Notes under the pieces: generated by a model
What the model was told of the DNA's origin: nothing
Database searches by the model: none
Seen by the model: only the letters and a program-made list of their open reading frames with translations
Translations under genes and position numbers: made by a program
NCBI GenBank assembly: GCA_949298575.1
Contig: CASFXH010000006.1
Location: forward strand, 20,689-84,688
Source: an uncultured Parabacteroides sp.
GTDB lineage: Bacteria; Bacteroidota; Bacteroidia; Bacteroidales; Tannerellaceae
Reading direction: 5' to 3'
Length of the DNA: 64,000 nucleotides
Part shown: one piece after another, positions 35,617-44,400 of the stretch
How the letters are laid out: each line of letters begins with the position of its first letter
Position numbering within the stretch: position 1 is the first letter of the stretch

Positions 35617-36630
35617 ATGGACGTGAATAAGAAATTCTCAATTAATAACATGATGTTGGCCTTCATCGCGGTGTTGGCCGTGATCGTGTTGGTGGCATTG
35701 GCTGGCTTTTTCCTTCTGACGCCTCCTGATGATTATATTATGGGGCAGGCGGAAGTAACGCAGGTACGTATCTCTGGTAAAGTGCCGGGTCGTGTCGCGG
35801 AGTATCGTTTTGATGAAGGCGATCGAGTAAAGGCGGGCGATACTTTAGTCCTTTTGGAGACGCCGGAGGTATGGGCTAAATTGCGCCAGGCGGAGGCGGC
35901 ACGGGCGGCGGCGGAAGCGCAGAACCAAAAGGCGGAGAACGGCGCGAGAACGCAAGAGGTCGCGGCGGCTTATGAGATGTGGCAGAAGGCGAAAGCGGGT
36001 TTATCGATCGCTGAGAAATCGTATGAACGGATTCAGAATCTTTTTGAGAAAGGCGTGATGTCCGCTCAGAAACGGGATGAAGTGAAAGCGAATTATGACG
36101 CGATGGTCGCGACGGAAAAGGCCGCGAGGTCACAATATGAGATGGCGAAAGAAGGCGCTCGTCGGGAGGATAAAGCGGCTGCCGCGGCTTTGGTGGAACG
36201 GGCGGATGGCGCGATTGCTGAGGTGAACGCTTATGTGGAAGAGGGTGCGTTGGTCTCTCCGATTGATGGGGAAGTGTCCGAGCGCTTCCCTCAAGTGGGA
36301 GAATTGGTGGGCACGGGTGCGCCTATCATGAATATCTCGGATTTGGATGATCTTTGGGTGACGTTTAGCGTACGCGAGGATTTATTGCGCGATATCAAGA
36401 TTGGAACGGAACTGACGGCTTTCATTCCGGCGTTGGGCGATCTGCCAATCCGGTTGAAAGTTTATTATATGAAGGATATGGGTTCGTACGCGGCTTGGAA
36501 GGCTACGAAAGCGATGGGGGAATATGACGCGAAGACCTTTGAGGTGCGGACTCGCCCGTTGGAGAAAGTGGCTGATTTGAGGCCGGGAATGTCCGTAATC
36601 TTAAAAAAGAAAGGTAAGATGATCCTATGA
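35617..36630 (+). CDS. HlyD-family membrane fusion protein (periplasmic adaptor)
   Basis: 337 residues. Short cytoplasmic start, one membrane helix (about residues 12-32, MMLAFIAVLAVIVLVALAGF), then the lipoyl/biotinyl half-motif VTQVRISGKVPGRVAEYRFD, a coiled-coil hairpin of two helices (EAARAAAEAQNQKAENGART, AAYEMWQKAKAGLSIAEKSY) and the second lipoyl half VSPIDGEVSERFPQVGELV-like stretch, followed by a beta-barrel part. This is the YbhG/EmrA-like layout that links an inner membrane exporter to TolC. Located between tolC-type gene and two ABC-2 permeases, with a 4-base overlap with the first permease. Confidence 0.93.
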   Translation: MDVNKKFSINNMMLAFIAVLAVIVLVALAGFFLLTPPDDYIMGQAEVTQVRISGKVPGRVAEYRFDEGDRVKAGDTLVLLETPEVWAKLRQAEAARAAAEAQNQKAENGARTQEVAAAYEMWQKAKAGLSIAEKSYERIQNLFEKGVMSAQKRDEVKANYDAMVATEKAARSQYEMAKEGARREDKAAAAALVERADGAIAEVNAYVEEGALVSPIDGEVSERFPQVGELVGTGAPIMNISDLDDLWVTFSVREDLLRDIKIGTELTAFIPALGDLPIRLKVYYMKDMGSYAAWKATKAMGEYDAKTFEVRTRPLEKVADLRPGMSVILKKKGKMIL

Positions 36631-37805
36631 CGATCCGAGAGTGTGTCGATCGAATCACGCGAATTGCCAAGCGGGAGGTGCGGCGGATGGTTTCCGCTCC
36701 GATCTATTTCTTCTGCATGTTGGTGGCGCCGATTATCACGGTGACTTTTTTTGTCTCCTTGATGCGAGCGGGCTTACCTGCCGATATGCCTATCGCCGTG
36801 GTTGATCAGGAGAATACGTCGACCACACGGAATTTAATTCGTCAGCTGGATGCCTTTAGCCAAACACGAGTCGCTTTTTCGACACCTTCTTTCGAGGAAG
36901 CTCGTCTGGCGATGCAAGAGGGAGAGATCTATGGGATCTTTTATATTCCAGAGGATTTTACGGTCGAGGCGACGACAGGCAAACGCCCCCGCCTCTCGTT
37001 TTATACGAATGGCACTTATTTGATTGCCGCTTCCTTGTTATTCCGGGATATGAAAACTATGTCGGTCTTGGCGGGCGCCGCGGTGGGCTTGCAGACAGGG
37101 CGGGCTAAGGGATATACGGATGATCAGATCATGAGCCAACTACAACCGATCGTAATTGATACCCATCCGATCGGGAATCCTTGGCTTAATTATGGCGTTT
37201 ACTTAAACAATACCTTGATTCCAGGCGTTCTCCAATTGATGATTTTTCTTGTGACAGTCTATGGAATAGGAATGGAGATTAAGCGCTCGACCGCTCGCGA
37301 ATGGTTGGGGCTTGGTGGAAATTCCTTGTGGGTTAGCTTGGTGGGGAAGTTGTTGCCTCAGACAATTGTTTTTACCTTAGTTTCTTTCTTGATTGCGGTC
37401 GTGCTTTATGCTTACAATGCGTACCCATTGCGGTGCGGATGGCTGCCGATGCTGGTCGCGTTGTTTTTCTTGGTGATCGCTTCACAGGCGGTGGGGGTTT
37501 TTATGATTGGGGTATTGCCGACGCCTCGCTTGGGGTTGAGTTTCGCGAGCTTGTTTGGAATGCTCGCTTTCTCGATCGTGGGTTTCTCGTTCCCGGTTCA
37601 GGGAATGTATCCGGCGTTGCAAGCTTGGGCTTATTTGTTTCCCCTTCGTCATTATTTCTTGATTTACGTGGATCAAGCCTTGAATGGGCGTGAGCTTTAT
37701 TATACCGTGGGTGAGTATTTGTGGTTGCTGGCTTTCTTGATCTTGCCTTTCTTGATTGGGCGGAACTTGAAGCGAGCGTTGTTGGAATTTAAGTATATCC
37801 CTTAA
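36627..37805 (+). CDS. ABC-2 type permease (first of pair)
   Basis: 392 residues. Membrane helix near the N-terminus (YFFCMLVAPIITVTFFVSL), a periplasmic domain of about 140 residues (DMPIAVVDQENTSTTRNLIR and following) and five helices at the C-terminal half (for example IVFTLVSFLIAVVLYAYNAY, LVALFFLVIASQAVGVFMI, MLAFSIVGFSFPVQGMYPAL). This is the YhhJ/YbhR-type ABC-2 membrane domain with the conserved FP....P exit segment. It overlaps the adaptor gene by 4 bases. No nucleotide-binding domain is fused to it, and none is encoded in the operon. Confidence 0.93.
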   Translation: MTIRECVDRITRIAKREVRRMVSAPIYFFCMLVAPIITVTFFVSLMRAGLPADMPIAVVDQENTSTTRNLIRQLDAFSQTRVAFSTPSFEEARLAMQEGEIYGIFYIPEDFTVEATTGKRPRLSFYTNGTYLIAASLLFRDMKTMSVLAGAAVGLQTGRAKGYTDDQIMSQLQPIVIDTHPIGNPWLNYGVYLNNTLIPGVLQLMIFLVTVYGIGMEIKRSTAREWLGLGGNSLWVSLVGKLLPQTIVFTLVSFLIAVVLYAYNAYPLRCGWLPMLVALFFLVIASQAVGVFMIGVLPTPRLGLSFASLFGMLAFSIVGFSFPVQGMYPALQAWAYLFPLRHYFLIYVDQALNGRELYYTVGEYLWLLAFLILPFLIGRNLKRALLEFKYIP

Positions 37806-37817
37806 ACGTGAGAAGAG

Positions 37818-39092
37818 ATGGAACGAACGTATCGATTGCGTGATCTGATCAAGCGGGGTGTCGTGGACTTGTTTTATGTCTTCCGGGAAGAGTTTCGGAA
37901 CGTGTTCCGCGATTCTGGGGTCTTGATCTTCTTTTTTCTCGTCCCCTTGGCCTATCCGGTGCTCTATGCTTTTATATATAATAAGGAAGTAGTGCATGAG
38001 GCGAAGTTGGTGGTGGTCGATCTATGTGATACCTATTCGAGCCGGGAGTTTATCCGGCGGGTCGACGCGACGGGCGACGTGCGGGTAGTTCATGTTTGCG
38101 CGGATATGCGTGAGGCTCGTGAGTGGGTCGATCGGAAAAAGGCGTATGGCATCTTGAGTTTCCCGCCTTCATTCAGCGCTGATTTGCACCGAGGTGAGCA
38201 AACCAGGGTCTCTCTTTATTGTGATATGAGTTCGTTGCTCTTTTATAAAGCTTTCTTGCTTTCGGCCACGGAAGTCTCGTTGGAAATGGGGGCGGAAATG
38301 CGGGCGAGGAATATCCCTTCGTCGACTACGGAGATGGAGCGAATCACTATTGATCCGATCCCCTATGACTCGATAGCCCTCTTCAATCCTGCGAATGGTT
38401 TCGCCAGTTTCTTGGTGCCCGCTATTTTGGCGCTGGTGATTCAGCAAACCTTGATACTCGGTATTGGGATGCTGGGCGGAACGGCTCGTGAGCGGAATCG
38501 TTTCCGGGGATTGGTGCCGCTCACCAGGCATTATGGCGGGACGCTCCGGGTTGTCATGGGGCGGGCCTTGACTTACCTAACGCTTTATGCGCTTGTCTGC
38601 CTATGGGTCTTATGGATCGTGCCGAGGCTGTTTTCTCTGCCGCAAGTTGGTCAGCCAATGACGATTGTACTTTTTGTCTTACCATATTTATTGGCTTGTG
38701 TCTTTTTCGCGATGACGCTCTCCGGATTCCTGACCAGTCGCGAGTCGCCGATGTTAGTATTTGTATTCACGTCCTTGATTTTCCTTTTCATCTCAGGCGT
38801 CTCTTGGCCTTTGTCCGCCATTCCTCCTTTTTGGAAAGCGTTCGGTTATTTGGTCCCTTCCACGCCAGGTATCCAAGGATTTATCCGGATCAATACGGCG
38901 GGAGCTACGCTCAATGAGGTGGCCCACGAATACCGTGTGTTGTGGCTGCAAGCTGGATTCTATTTCATTACCTCGTGCTTGGTCTATCGTCTTCAAATCA
39001 TCCTTTCTCGTCGGCGCATGTTTCGGCGTTATCGGGAAATGCGGATGCTTCGTCAGCGAAGAAGGCTCCATGAAGAAAGTAGGGATGCCTAA
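37818..39092 (+). CDS. ABC-2 type permease (second of pair)
   Basis: 424 residues, paralogous in layout to the preceding permease: N-terminal helix (GVLIFFFLVPLAYPVLYAFI), periplasmic domain with VVVDLCDTYSSREFIRRVDA, and C-terminal helices (LVPAILALVIQQTLILGIG, YLTLYALVCLWVLWIVPRL, TIVLFVLPYLLACVFFAMTL, MLVFVFTSLIFLFISGVSWP). The stretch SGVSWPLSAIPPFWKAF corresponds to the conserved P-rich exit segment. The C-terminal tail (RRRMFRRYREMRMLRQRRR) is strongly basic and cytoplasmic. Starts 12 bases after the first permease; the pair likely forms a heterodimer. Confidence 0.92.
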   Translation: MERTYRLRDLIKRGVVDLFYVFREEFRNVFRDSGVLIFFFLVPLAYPVLYAFIYNKEVVHEAKLVVVDLCDTYSSREFIRRVDATGDVRVVHVCADMREAREWVDRKKAYGILSFPPSFSADLHRGEQTRVSLYCDMSSLLFYKAFLLSATEVSLEMGAEMRARNIPSSTTEMERITIDPIPYDSIALFNPANGFASFLVPAILALVIQQTLILGIGMLGGTARERNRFRGLVPLTRHYGGTLRVVMGRALTYLTLYALVCLWVLWIVPRLFSLPQVGQPMTIVLFVLPYLLACVFFAMTLSGFLTSRESPMLVFVFTSLIFLFISGVSWPLSAIPPFWKAFGYLVPSTPGIQGFIRINTAGATLNEVAHEYRVLWLQAGFYFITSCLVYRLQIILSRRRMFRRYREMRMLRQRRRLHEESRDA

Positions 39093-39263
39093 TTGAGGCG
39101 TGCGAGAAGTTTACTTATAAGGCGCGAAAAGCCTGATTTCGCTCGTAACGACGCCCACTCGGGCCCTCTAAAGGTAGAGAAATGATAAGAAAGTGAGGAT
39201 GATTATTTATTTTTGAAGAATTTAACGTCGAAAAGCATCAAGGATGAGAATATAACACCTACT

Positions 39264-39295
39264 TTTGTGAAAAATCTTTGAGAAACATAAATTTG
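39264..39295 (+). promoter_or_regulatory. Promoter of the second isomerase-like gene
   Basis: TTTG at 39264-39267, 20 bp, TAAATTTG at 39288-39295: a complete consensus Bacteroidetes promoter. The ATG at 39306 follows only 10 bases later, so the leader is extremely short or nearly absent. Confidence 0.8.
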
Positions 39296-39305
39296 TAGTA
39301 GTACT

Positions 39306-40229
39306 ATGCAAAACAGACGTGATTTTTTAAAGCGAGCATCTCTTTTGCTCGCGGGTGGTTTGGTAGCTCCGCAGATCTTGACATCTTGCGGTGGCAAGAG
39401 TGCTTCCGGTGAGGCTGCCGCGGGTGCCGGTGAGGCTGCCGCTCAAGCGGCTAAGAAGCATATTGGTCTTCAATTGTATTCTTTGCGTGACGATATCAAC
39501 GATCTGGGTATCCAGAAAGTGTTGGAGATCGTTTCGAAGATGGGTTACGTGAACTTGGAAACCGCTGGTTATAGCGACGATGGTAAGATCTACGGCGTTG
39601 ATCCGACGGAATTCAAGAAGATGTGCAGCGACCTGGGTATGCGGGTGACGAGCGCGCACTTGACACACTTCTTGAGCGACGACATGAACAAGGATTTGGT
39701 TTGGTGGAACAACGCGATCGAGGCGCACAAGAAAGCGGGCATGAAGTATATGGTTATGCCGGTTTCTCCGATCAACGAGCGGGCTTCTTTGGACGACCTG
39801 AAACGTTATTTCGGCGATTATTTCTATCAAATCGGTTTGGCTGCCGCAGGCGCGGGCATCAAGTTTGGTTATCACAACCACGACTACGAGTTCAAGCAAA
39901 TCGATGGTAAGTTGATTTATGATCAGATGTTGGAATACTCCAGCCCTGACCATGTGATGTTCGAGATGGACGTGTATTGGTTGAAACGTGGTGGACAGGA
40001 TCCAGTTGATTACCTGAAGAGATTCCCGAACCGTTTCCCGATCCTCCATATCAAGGACGAGAAGGCGATTGGCGCGAGCGGTACGATGGACTTCAAGCCG
40101 ATCTTCGAGCAAGCTTACGCGAATGGCGTGAAAGATTGGTATGTTGAGGTTGAGCGTTACGATGGTACGCCGCAGGAGGATGTACAGAAGAGCTATGACT
40201 TCCTGAACAACGCGGATTATGTGAAGTAA
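39306..40229 (+). CDS. Tat-exported lipoprotein, sugar phosphate isomerase/epimerase-like
   Basis: 307 residues. Twin-arginine start NRRDFLKRASLLLAGG followed by a lipobox LTSC (Cys near residue 28), so it is predicted to be a Tat-exported, lipidated protein. A short Ala/Gly linker leads to the xylose-isomerase-like TIM barrel: HIGLQLYSLRDDIND, ILEIVSKMGYVNLETAGY-like start, MRVTSAHLTHFLSDD, MKYMVMPVSPINER, KFGYHNHDYEFKQID, MFEMDVYWLKRGGQDP and FPILHIKDEKAIGASGTMD with metal-binding Glu, His and Asp residues, then YVEVERYDGTPQEDV. Codon choice is strongly biased like that of the surface protein, suggesting high expression. Cellular substrate is unknown. Strong promoter and terminator. Confidence 0.9.
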   Translation: MQNRRDFLKRASLLLAGGLVAPQILTSCGGKSASGEAAAGAGEAAAQAAKKHIGLQLYSLRDDINDLGIQKVLEIVSKMGYVNLETAGYSDDGKIYGVDPTEFKKMCSDLGMRVTSAHLTHFLSDDMNKDLVWWNNAIEAHKKAGMKYMVMPVSPINERASLDDLKRYFGDYFYQIGLAAAGAGIKFGYHNHDYEFKQIDGKLIYDQMLEYSSPDHVMFEMDVYWLKRGGQDPVDYLKRFPNRFPILHIKDEKAIGASGTMDFKPIFEQAYANGVKDWYVEVERYDGTPQEDVQKSYDFLNNADYVK

Positions 40230-40254
40230 TGTTGTATTCTCATATGTTTTTACT

Positions 40255-40290
40255 GCCGTGTACGGGGGTGTCCCGTGCACGGCTTTTTAT
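40255..40290. terminator. Bidirectional terminator between isomerase-like and HAD genes
   Basis: GCCGTGTACGGG (40255-40266) pairs with CCCGTGCACGGC (40272-40283) with one G-T pair, followed by TTTTTATTG on the plus strand. On the minus strand it is followed by a weaker AT-rich stretch. Lies between two convergent genes. Confidence 0.85.
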
Positions 40291-40294
40291 TGTT

Positions 40295-41041
40295 TTATTC
40301 GGCGAGGGTAATGGCTCGCGAGAAGCGGATCAGCTCGTCCCAGTTTTCGGCTAGCTCGGTCATGTTCGCGAAGAGGAGATCCGCGCCCGCCTCGAGTAAG
40401 ACCTCGTCTTTCAAGGGACCGGTATTGACCGCGATGGTGAATATTCCGGCGGCGACACCCGCTTCGACCCCCATTGGCGCGTTCTCGACGACAATCGCCT
40501 CGTTGGCCTTGACGCCCGCTTTCTCCAGCCCCATCAGATAAGGCTCGGGGTGGGGTTTCCCGTATTTTACGTCGAATGCCGTCACCATTTTCTCGGGCGA
40601 GAAAATGCCGGGATAGCTGTGATCCAGCTTGTCGATCAGCGTTCGTTGCCCCGAGCCGGTGACGACCAGCCGTTGCGCGCCACTCGTTTTTACCTTTTCC
40701 AGTACGGCTGCCGCTCCGGGCATGGGCGTCCCGTCGTTCATTTGTTTGAACAGGCGGGTTTTCTCCTCATAGAGGTTTTTCTTTTCTTCCGTCGTGGCGT
40801 TCCGGTGGAACGTGCGTAGGAATAATTCGTTTATCGTATTCTCACCTGTTTGTCCTTCAAACAAGTAAAAATCTTCCGGTGTGGCGTCTAGGTGATATGT
40901 CCTCGCGATGCTCATCCACGACCGTGCGTGAAATCGCATGGAGTCGTAAAGCACGCCGTCCATATCGAACAAGACGGCCTTAGGGTTCAATCTCTCATGT
41001 CCTTGTTTTCGCAAATAACGGATAATCGCTTCTTTTATCAT
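40295..41041 (-). CDS. HAD-superfamily hydrolase, beta-phosphoglucomutase-like
   Basis: 248 residues. Motif I DMDGVLYDS with nucleophile D26 and general acid D28; motif II VVTGSG (Thr) in the middle; motif III lysine near KYGKPHPEPYLMG; motif IV VVENAPMGVEAGVAAG (Glu in place of the first Asp). The helical cap between motif I and II and the KPHPEP motif place it among the subclass I beta-phosphoglucomutase/phosphatase group. Cytoplasmic, substrate unknown. Twenty N-terminal residues precede motif I, slightly longer than usual. Its promoter element TAACTTCG (complement of 41068-41075) lies 27 bases upstream. Confidence 0.9.
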   Translation of the reverse strand: MIKEAIIRYLRKQGHERLNPKAVLFDMDGVLYDSMRFHARSWMSIARTYHLDATPEDFYLFEGQTGENTINELFLRTFHRNATTEEKKNLYEEKTRLFKQMNDGTPMPGAAAVLEKVKTSGAQRLVVTGSGQRTLIDKLDHSYPGIFSPEKMVTAFDVKYGKPHPEPYLMGLEKAGVKANEAIVVENAPMGVEAGVAAGIFTIAVNTGPLKDEVLLEAGADLLFANMTELAENWDELIRFSRAITLAE

Positions 41042-41486
41042 GTTCCAATAACCTTAAAAACTCGCCGCGAAGTTAAGGAATAACCCGCTATGGAACGTCT
41101 TCAACGATCTTCCAATCTCCCCGTCCGTTCGTCGCGCGAATGCGAAAAGAAGTGCCTATCTTTACGGGCCGAACGGGCTTGTTGGGCCCGAAAGGAAGTT
41201 CCCGGTGGGGGCGACGGCGTGCGGAGGGATCGCCAGCGTCGTCGCCGCTGTCCGGGAGACGCCTTCCCGCCTCGCAGGAGGTGCCTTCCCGATGGTCGGG
41301 AGGTGCCTTCCCGGATGTCGGGAGGTGGCTTCCCGATGGTCGGGAGGTGGCCTCCCGTTTCGGGGCGGGCGGCATGGCGCACGGAAAGGAGGCGCGGCGG
41401 GGCGATTTATAACAACCTTTAAGAGGCCGTTGACAACCTTTCACGCGCCAATTCAATCTATAGGATGAAACAAACAAAGAGATGGT
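41042..41486. other. Divergent intergenic region holding palindrome array 3
   Basis: Between the HAD gene (leftward) and the macroglobulin gene (rightward). Contains the HAD -7 element TAACTTCG (complement of 41068-41075), array 3 (41261-41369) and a short direct repeat ACAACCTTT (near 41409 and 41430). GC-rich ORFs run through the array in several frames on both strands; their repetitive Arg/Gly/Pro content and lack of family features mark them as spurious. Confidence 0.65.
41261..41369. repeat. Tandem palindrome array 3 (22 bp period) upstream of the macroglobulin gene
   Basis: Five units start at 41261, 41283, 41305, 41327 and 41349. The core is TCCCGA-TGG-TCGGGA (units 2 and 4, 6 bp arms, 3-base loop), with TCCCG-5 nt-CGGGA in unit 3; units 1 and 5 are degraded. 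The sequence is unrelated to arrays 1, 2 and 4 but has the same period and architecture. Ends about 118 bases before the macroglobulin start. Confidence 0.88.
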
Positions 41487-44400
41487 ATGAAAAGATTAGG
41501 CATGATTTTCATCGGGGGCGCCCTATGCGCCGCGTTGGTGGCGGGCTACGTGCGGGCGAACCGTTACACGGCGGGCGAGAAAGCGCTCGTCGAGGCGTTG
41601 GCGGAGAAAGATACGCCCGCGTTGATCAAGGCGGCGGTCGCCCGCATGAGCGACGAGCTGGAGAAGGACGTCGAACGCTTCCCTGAGCTGATCCGGGAGA
41701 TGGAGCGCTATACGCGGGAACGCGCCGATTCCGCCTCGGCCGCCCTGCTCCACTCGCTGACGGCGGAGATGTACGACCGTTATTACCAGGCCAATCGCTG
41801 GACGATCGACCAGCGGACGGCCTTGCGCGACTACGTCCCGGACGACATCCGGGAGTGGAGCGGGAATTTGTTCACGGACAAGATCCGGGAAGAGCTGCGA
41901 GCCTCGCTCCGCCCCGCCGACACGCTCCGGGCGACGCCGGCGGCCACCTTCGCCTCGCTCCTGAAGGCGGGGAACGCGGAGGGGCTACGTCCCACGCTGC
42001 TCGACTTCCTCGCCTACCGGGCGATCGAGATCCTGCCCGACGCGGAGTGGTACGAGGCCTTGCTCGCTTGCCATAGGGCGGACGGGAATCGCTCCGCCTT
42101 GCTGATGGCCGAGCTGGCTTACCTGGAATATCTGCGAAGCCACGACGACTCGCTGGCGGACGACCGTTACGCGGAGAAGCTGGACAGTCTCTCAGTCGTT
42201 TACGCCACCGACCCTTACGCGATTGAGATCGCCAAGCAACAGTGGTACCTCAAGGAACAGGCGCAGTACCAGCTTCCTTCAGAAGAGGCGAGGGAGGCGG
42301 CCCGGGGCGAGCTGTACGCCTACGCGAAGGCGATGATCGCCCGCTTCCAGGACTCGCCGCGGGTCGCTTTCTTCGAGAACCAACTGGGTTATTTGGAACA
42401 ACCCCTCCTGAGCGTGGGGAGCGACCGGAACGTCTATCCCGGACAGGCCTTGCGCCTGAACGTGAGCTACCGGAACGTGGCGGAACTGACGGTGCGCGTT
42501 TACGAGAACCCCGCCCCGCCGGCCGCCGCCTCGCGCGAGGACCAGCGGCGGAAGCGGGGGCGCGAGGTGAAAAGCGTGACCCACACGCTCCGGATGCCGG
42601 ACACGTACACCCAGCGCGACACGACGCTCGAGATCCCGATGGAGGCGCCGGGCCTCTATCTCTGTGAGGTGGCCGACGCCGCGCGGCGGGTGGAGGCGAC
42701 GGTGGCGTTCAGCGTCAGCCGCTTGGCGGCGTCGACCCACCGCCTCGCGACGGGCGAGACCGAGGTGCTGGTGACCGATTATTGGACCGGCCGGCCGGCG
42801 CGCGACGCCGTGGTCGTGGGCTATAATCATTCCATGCAGTGGATTCCCCAAGCCTTAGACACGGTCCGGACCGACGCGAACGGGCTGGCGCGGTTCGCGG
42901 GGAAGTATCGCGATGCGTTGGAAACGGTGCGTCCGCTCGTGCCGGGCGACACCAGCTCGCTGGTCGCCAACGTGCCGGGCTATTACCCTAAGCATGAGGC
43001 CCAGGAGACGGAGACCATCTCCCTCTTCACCGACCGCACGCTCTACCGGCCGGGGCAGACGGTCTCTTTTAAAGGAATAGCCTACGTGCGCGACGTGGCG
43101 AAGCCCCGCGTCGTCGCGGACCGGGAGGTGACCGTGCGCCTGGTAGACGCCAACGGGCAGGACGTGGGGAAGAAGCTTTTCCGCACGAACGCCTTCGGCT
43201 CGATCAGCGGGGAGTTCACCCTGCCCCGGGCGACGCGGAGCGGCGTCTTCCGCCTGCTGACCGACCGGGGCGGCGCCTCGATCCGCGTCGAGGAATACAA
43301 GCGCCCGTCGTTCGAATTGGCGGTAGAGCCGATCGAGGGGGAGGTCTTTTTCAATGAGACGTTAACGCTGAAGGGTTTCGCCAAGACCTACTCCGGCGTG
43401 AACCTGCGAGGCGGCAAGCTGACCTGGACCATCACCCGCGGCCCTTATTGGGGGCGCCGGGCATGGGGCCTCGACGAGGGCTATGACTATCGGACCAGGC
43501 AGGTGGCCGCGGGAACGGCGACGGTCCAGGCCGACGGGACGTTCACGATCCCCTTCACGCCCGAGGCCGACCCCCGCGTCGCCCAAGCCCGCGACGAAGC
43601 CCGCTACGTCTATCGCCTGACCGCGACCCTGACCGACGAGCGGGGCGAGACGCGGACGTGCGAGTACGCTTTTGAGGTAGGCAACCGGGGAATAAGCGTC
43701 GCCATCGCCTCGGGGGGCCAGATGGAAAAGAATGAGGCCTACGCGATTGCCCGCCTGTTCGCCCTGAACCAGTCGGAGGTGAAGCGGGCCGGCACGTTCA
43801 GCCTGCGCCGCTTGGGGAACGCGGACGAGCGCTTGGCGCTGGCGGACTCCGGGCGGTTCGCGGCGGGGGATACGCTGGGCCGCGCGACTTTCCCGACCCT
43901 CGAGTCGGGCCGCTACCGCCTGACGGTCTATGCCGACGACGCCCGGGGCAACGCGTGCACGGGCCAATGGGACTTCGTGCTCTATGGCCAGGACGACCGG
44001 CGGCCGCCCATCGAGACGCACGTATGGGCCTTGCGCGAGAAGATGGAGTGCGCTCCCGGCGAGTCGGCCGAGTTCGTCTTCGGGACGAGCGACACGGCGG
44101 CTTACGTCCTTTATGAGCTGTTCGACGCCGAGGGAGCGCGGATCGACCTGCGCCGCATGGTCTTGAACGCGGAGAACCGGCGCTTCTCCATCCCCTTCCG
44201 CGAGGAGTATGGCTTGGGGGTAAAGGCCCGGCTCTCGTTCGTCAAGGAAGGGGCTTTCTATCAGGAGCAATTCGGGATCACCCGCCGGCAGCCCGACCGC
44301 CATCTCACGATCCATACGGAGACGTTCCGGGACCGGTTGGCGCCGGGGGCCCGCGAGCGGTGGAAGTTCCGCTTGACGGATGCCGACTCGTTGCCGGTCC

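Noticed and set aside
41090-41477. Several overlapping ORFs through array 3
   Set aside because: Open in many frames on both strands because the repeat is GC-rich and lacks stops; repetitive Arg/Gly/Pro content.
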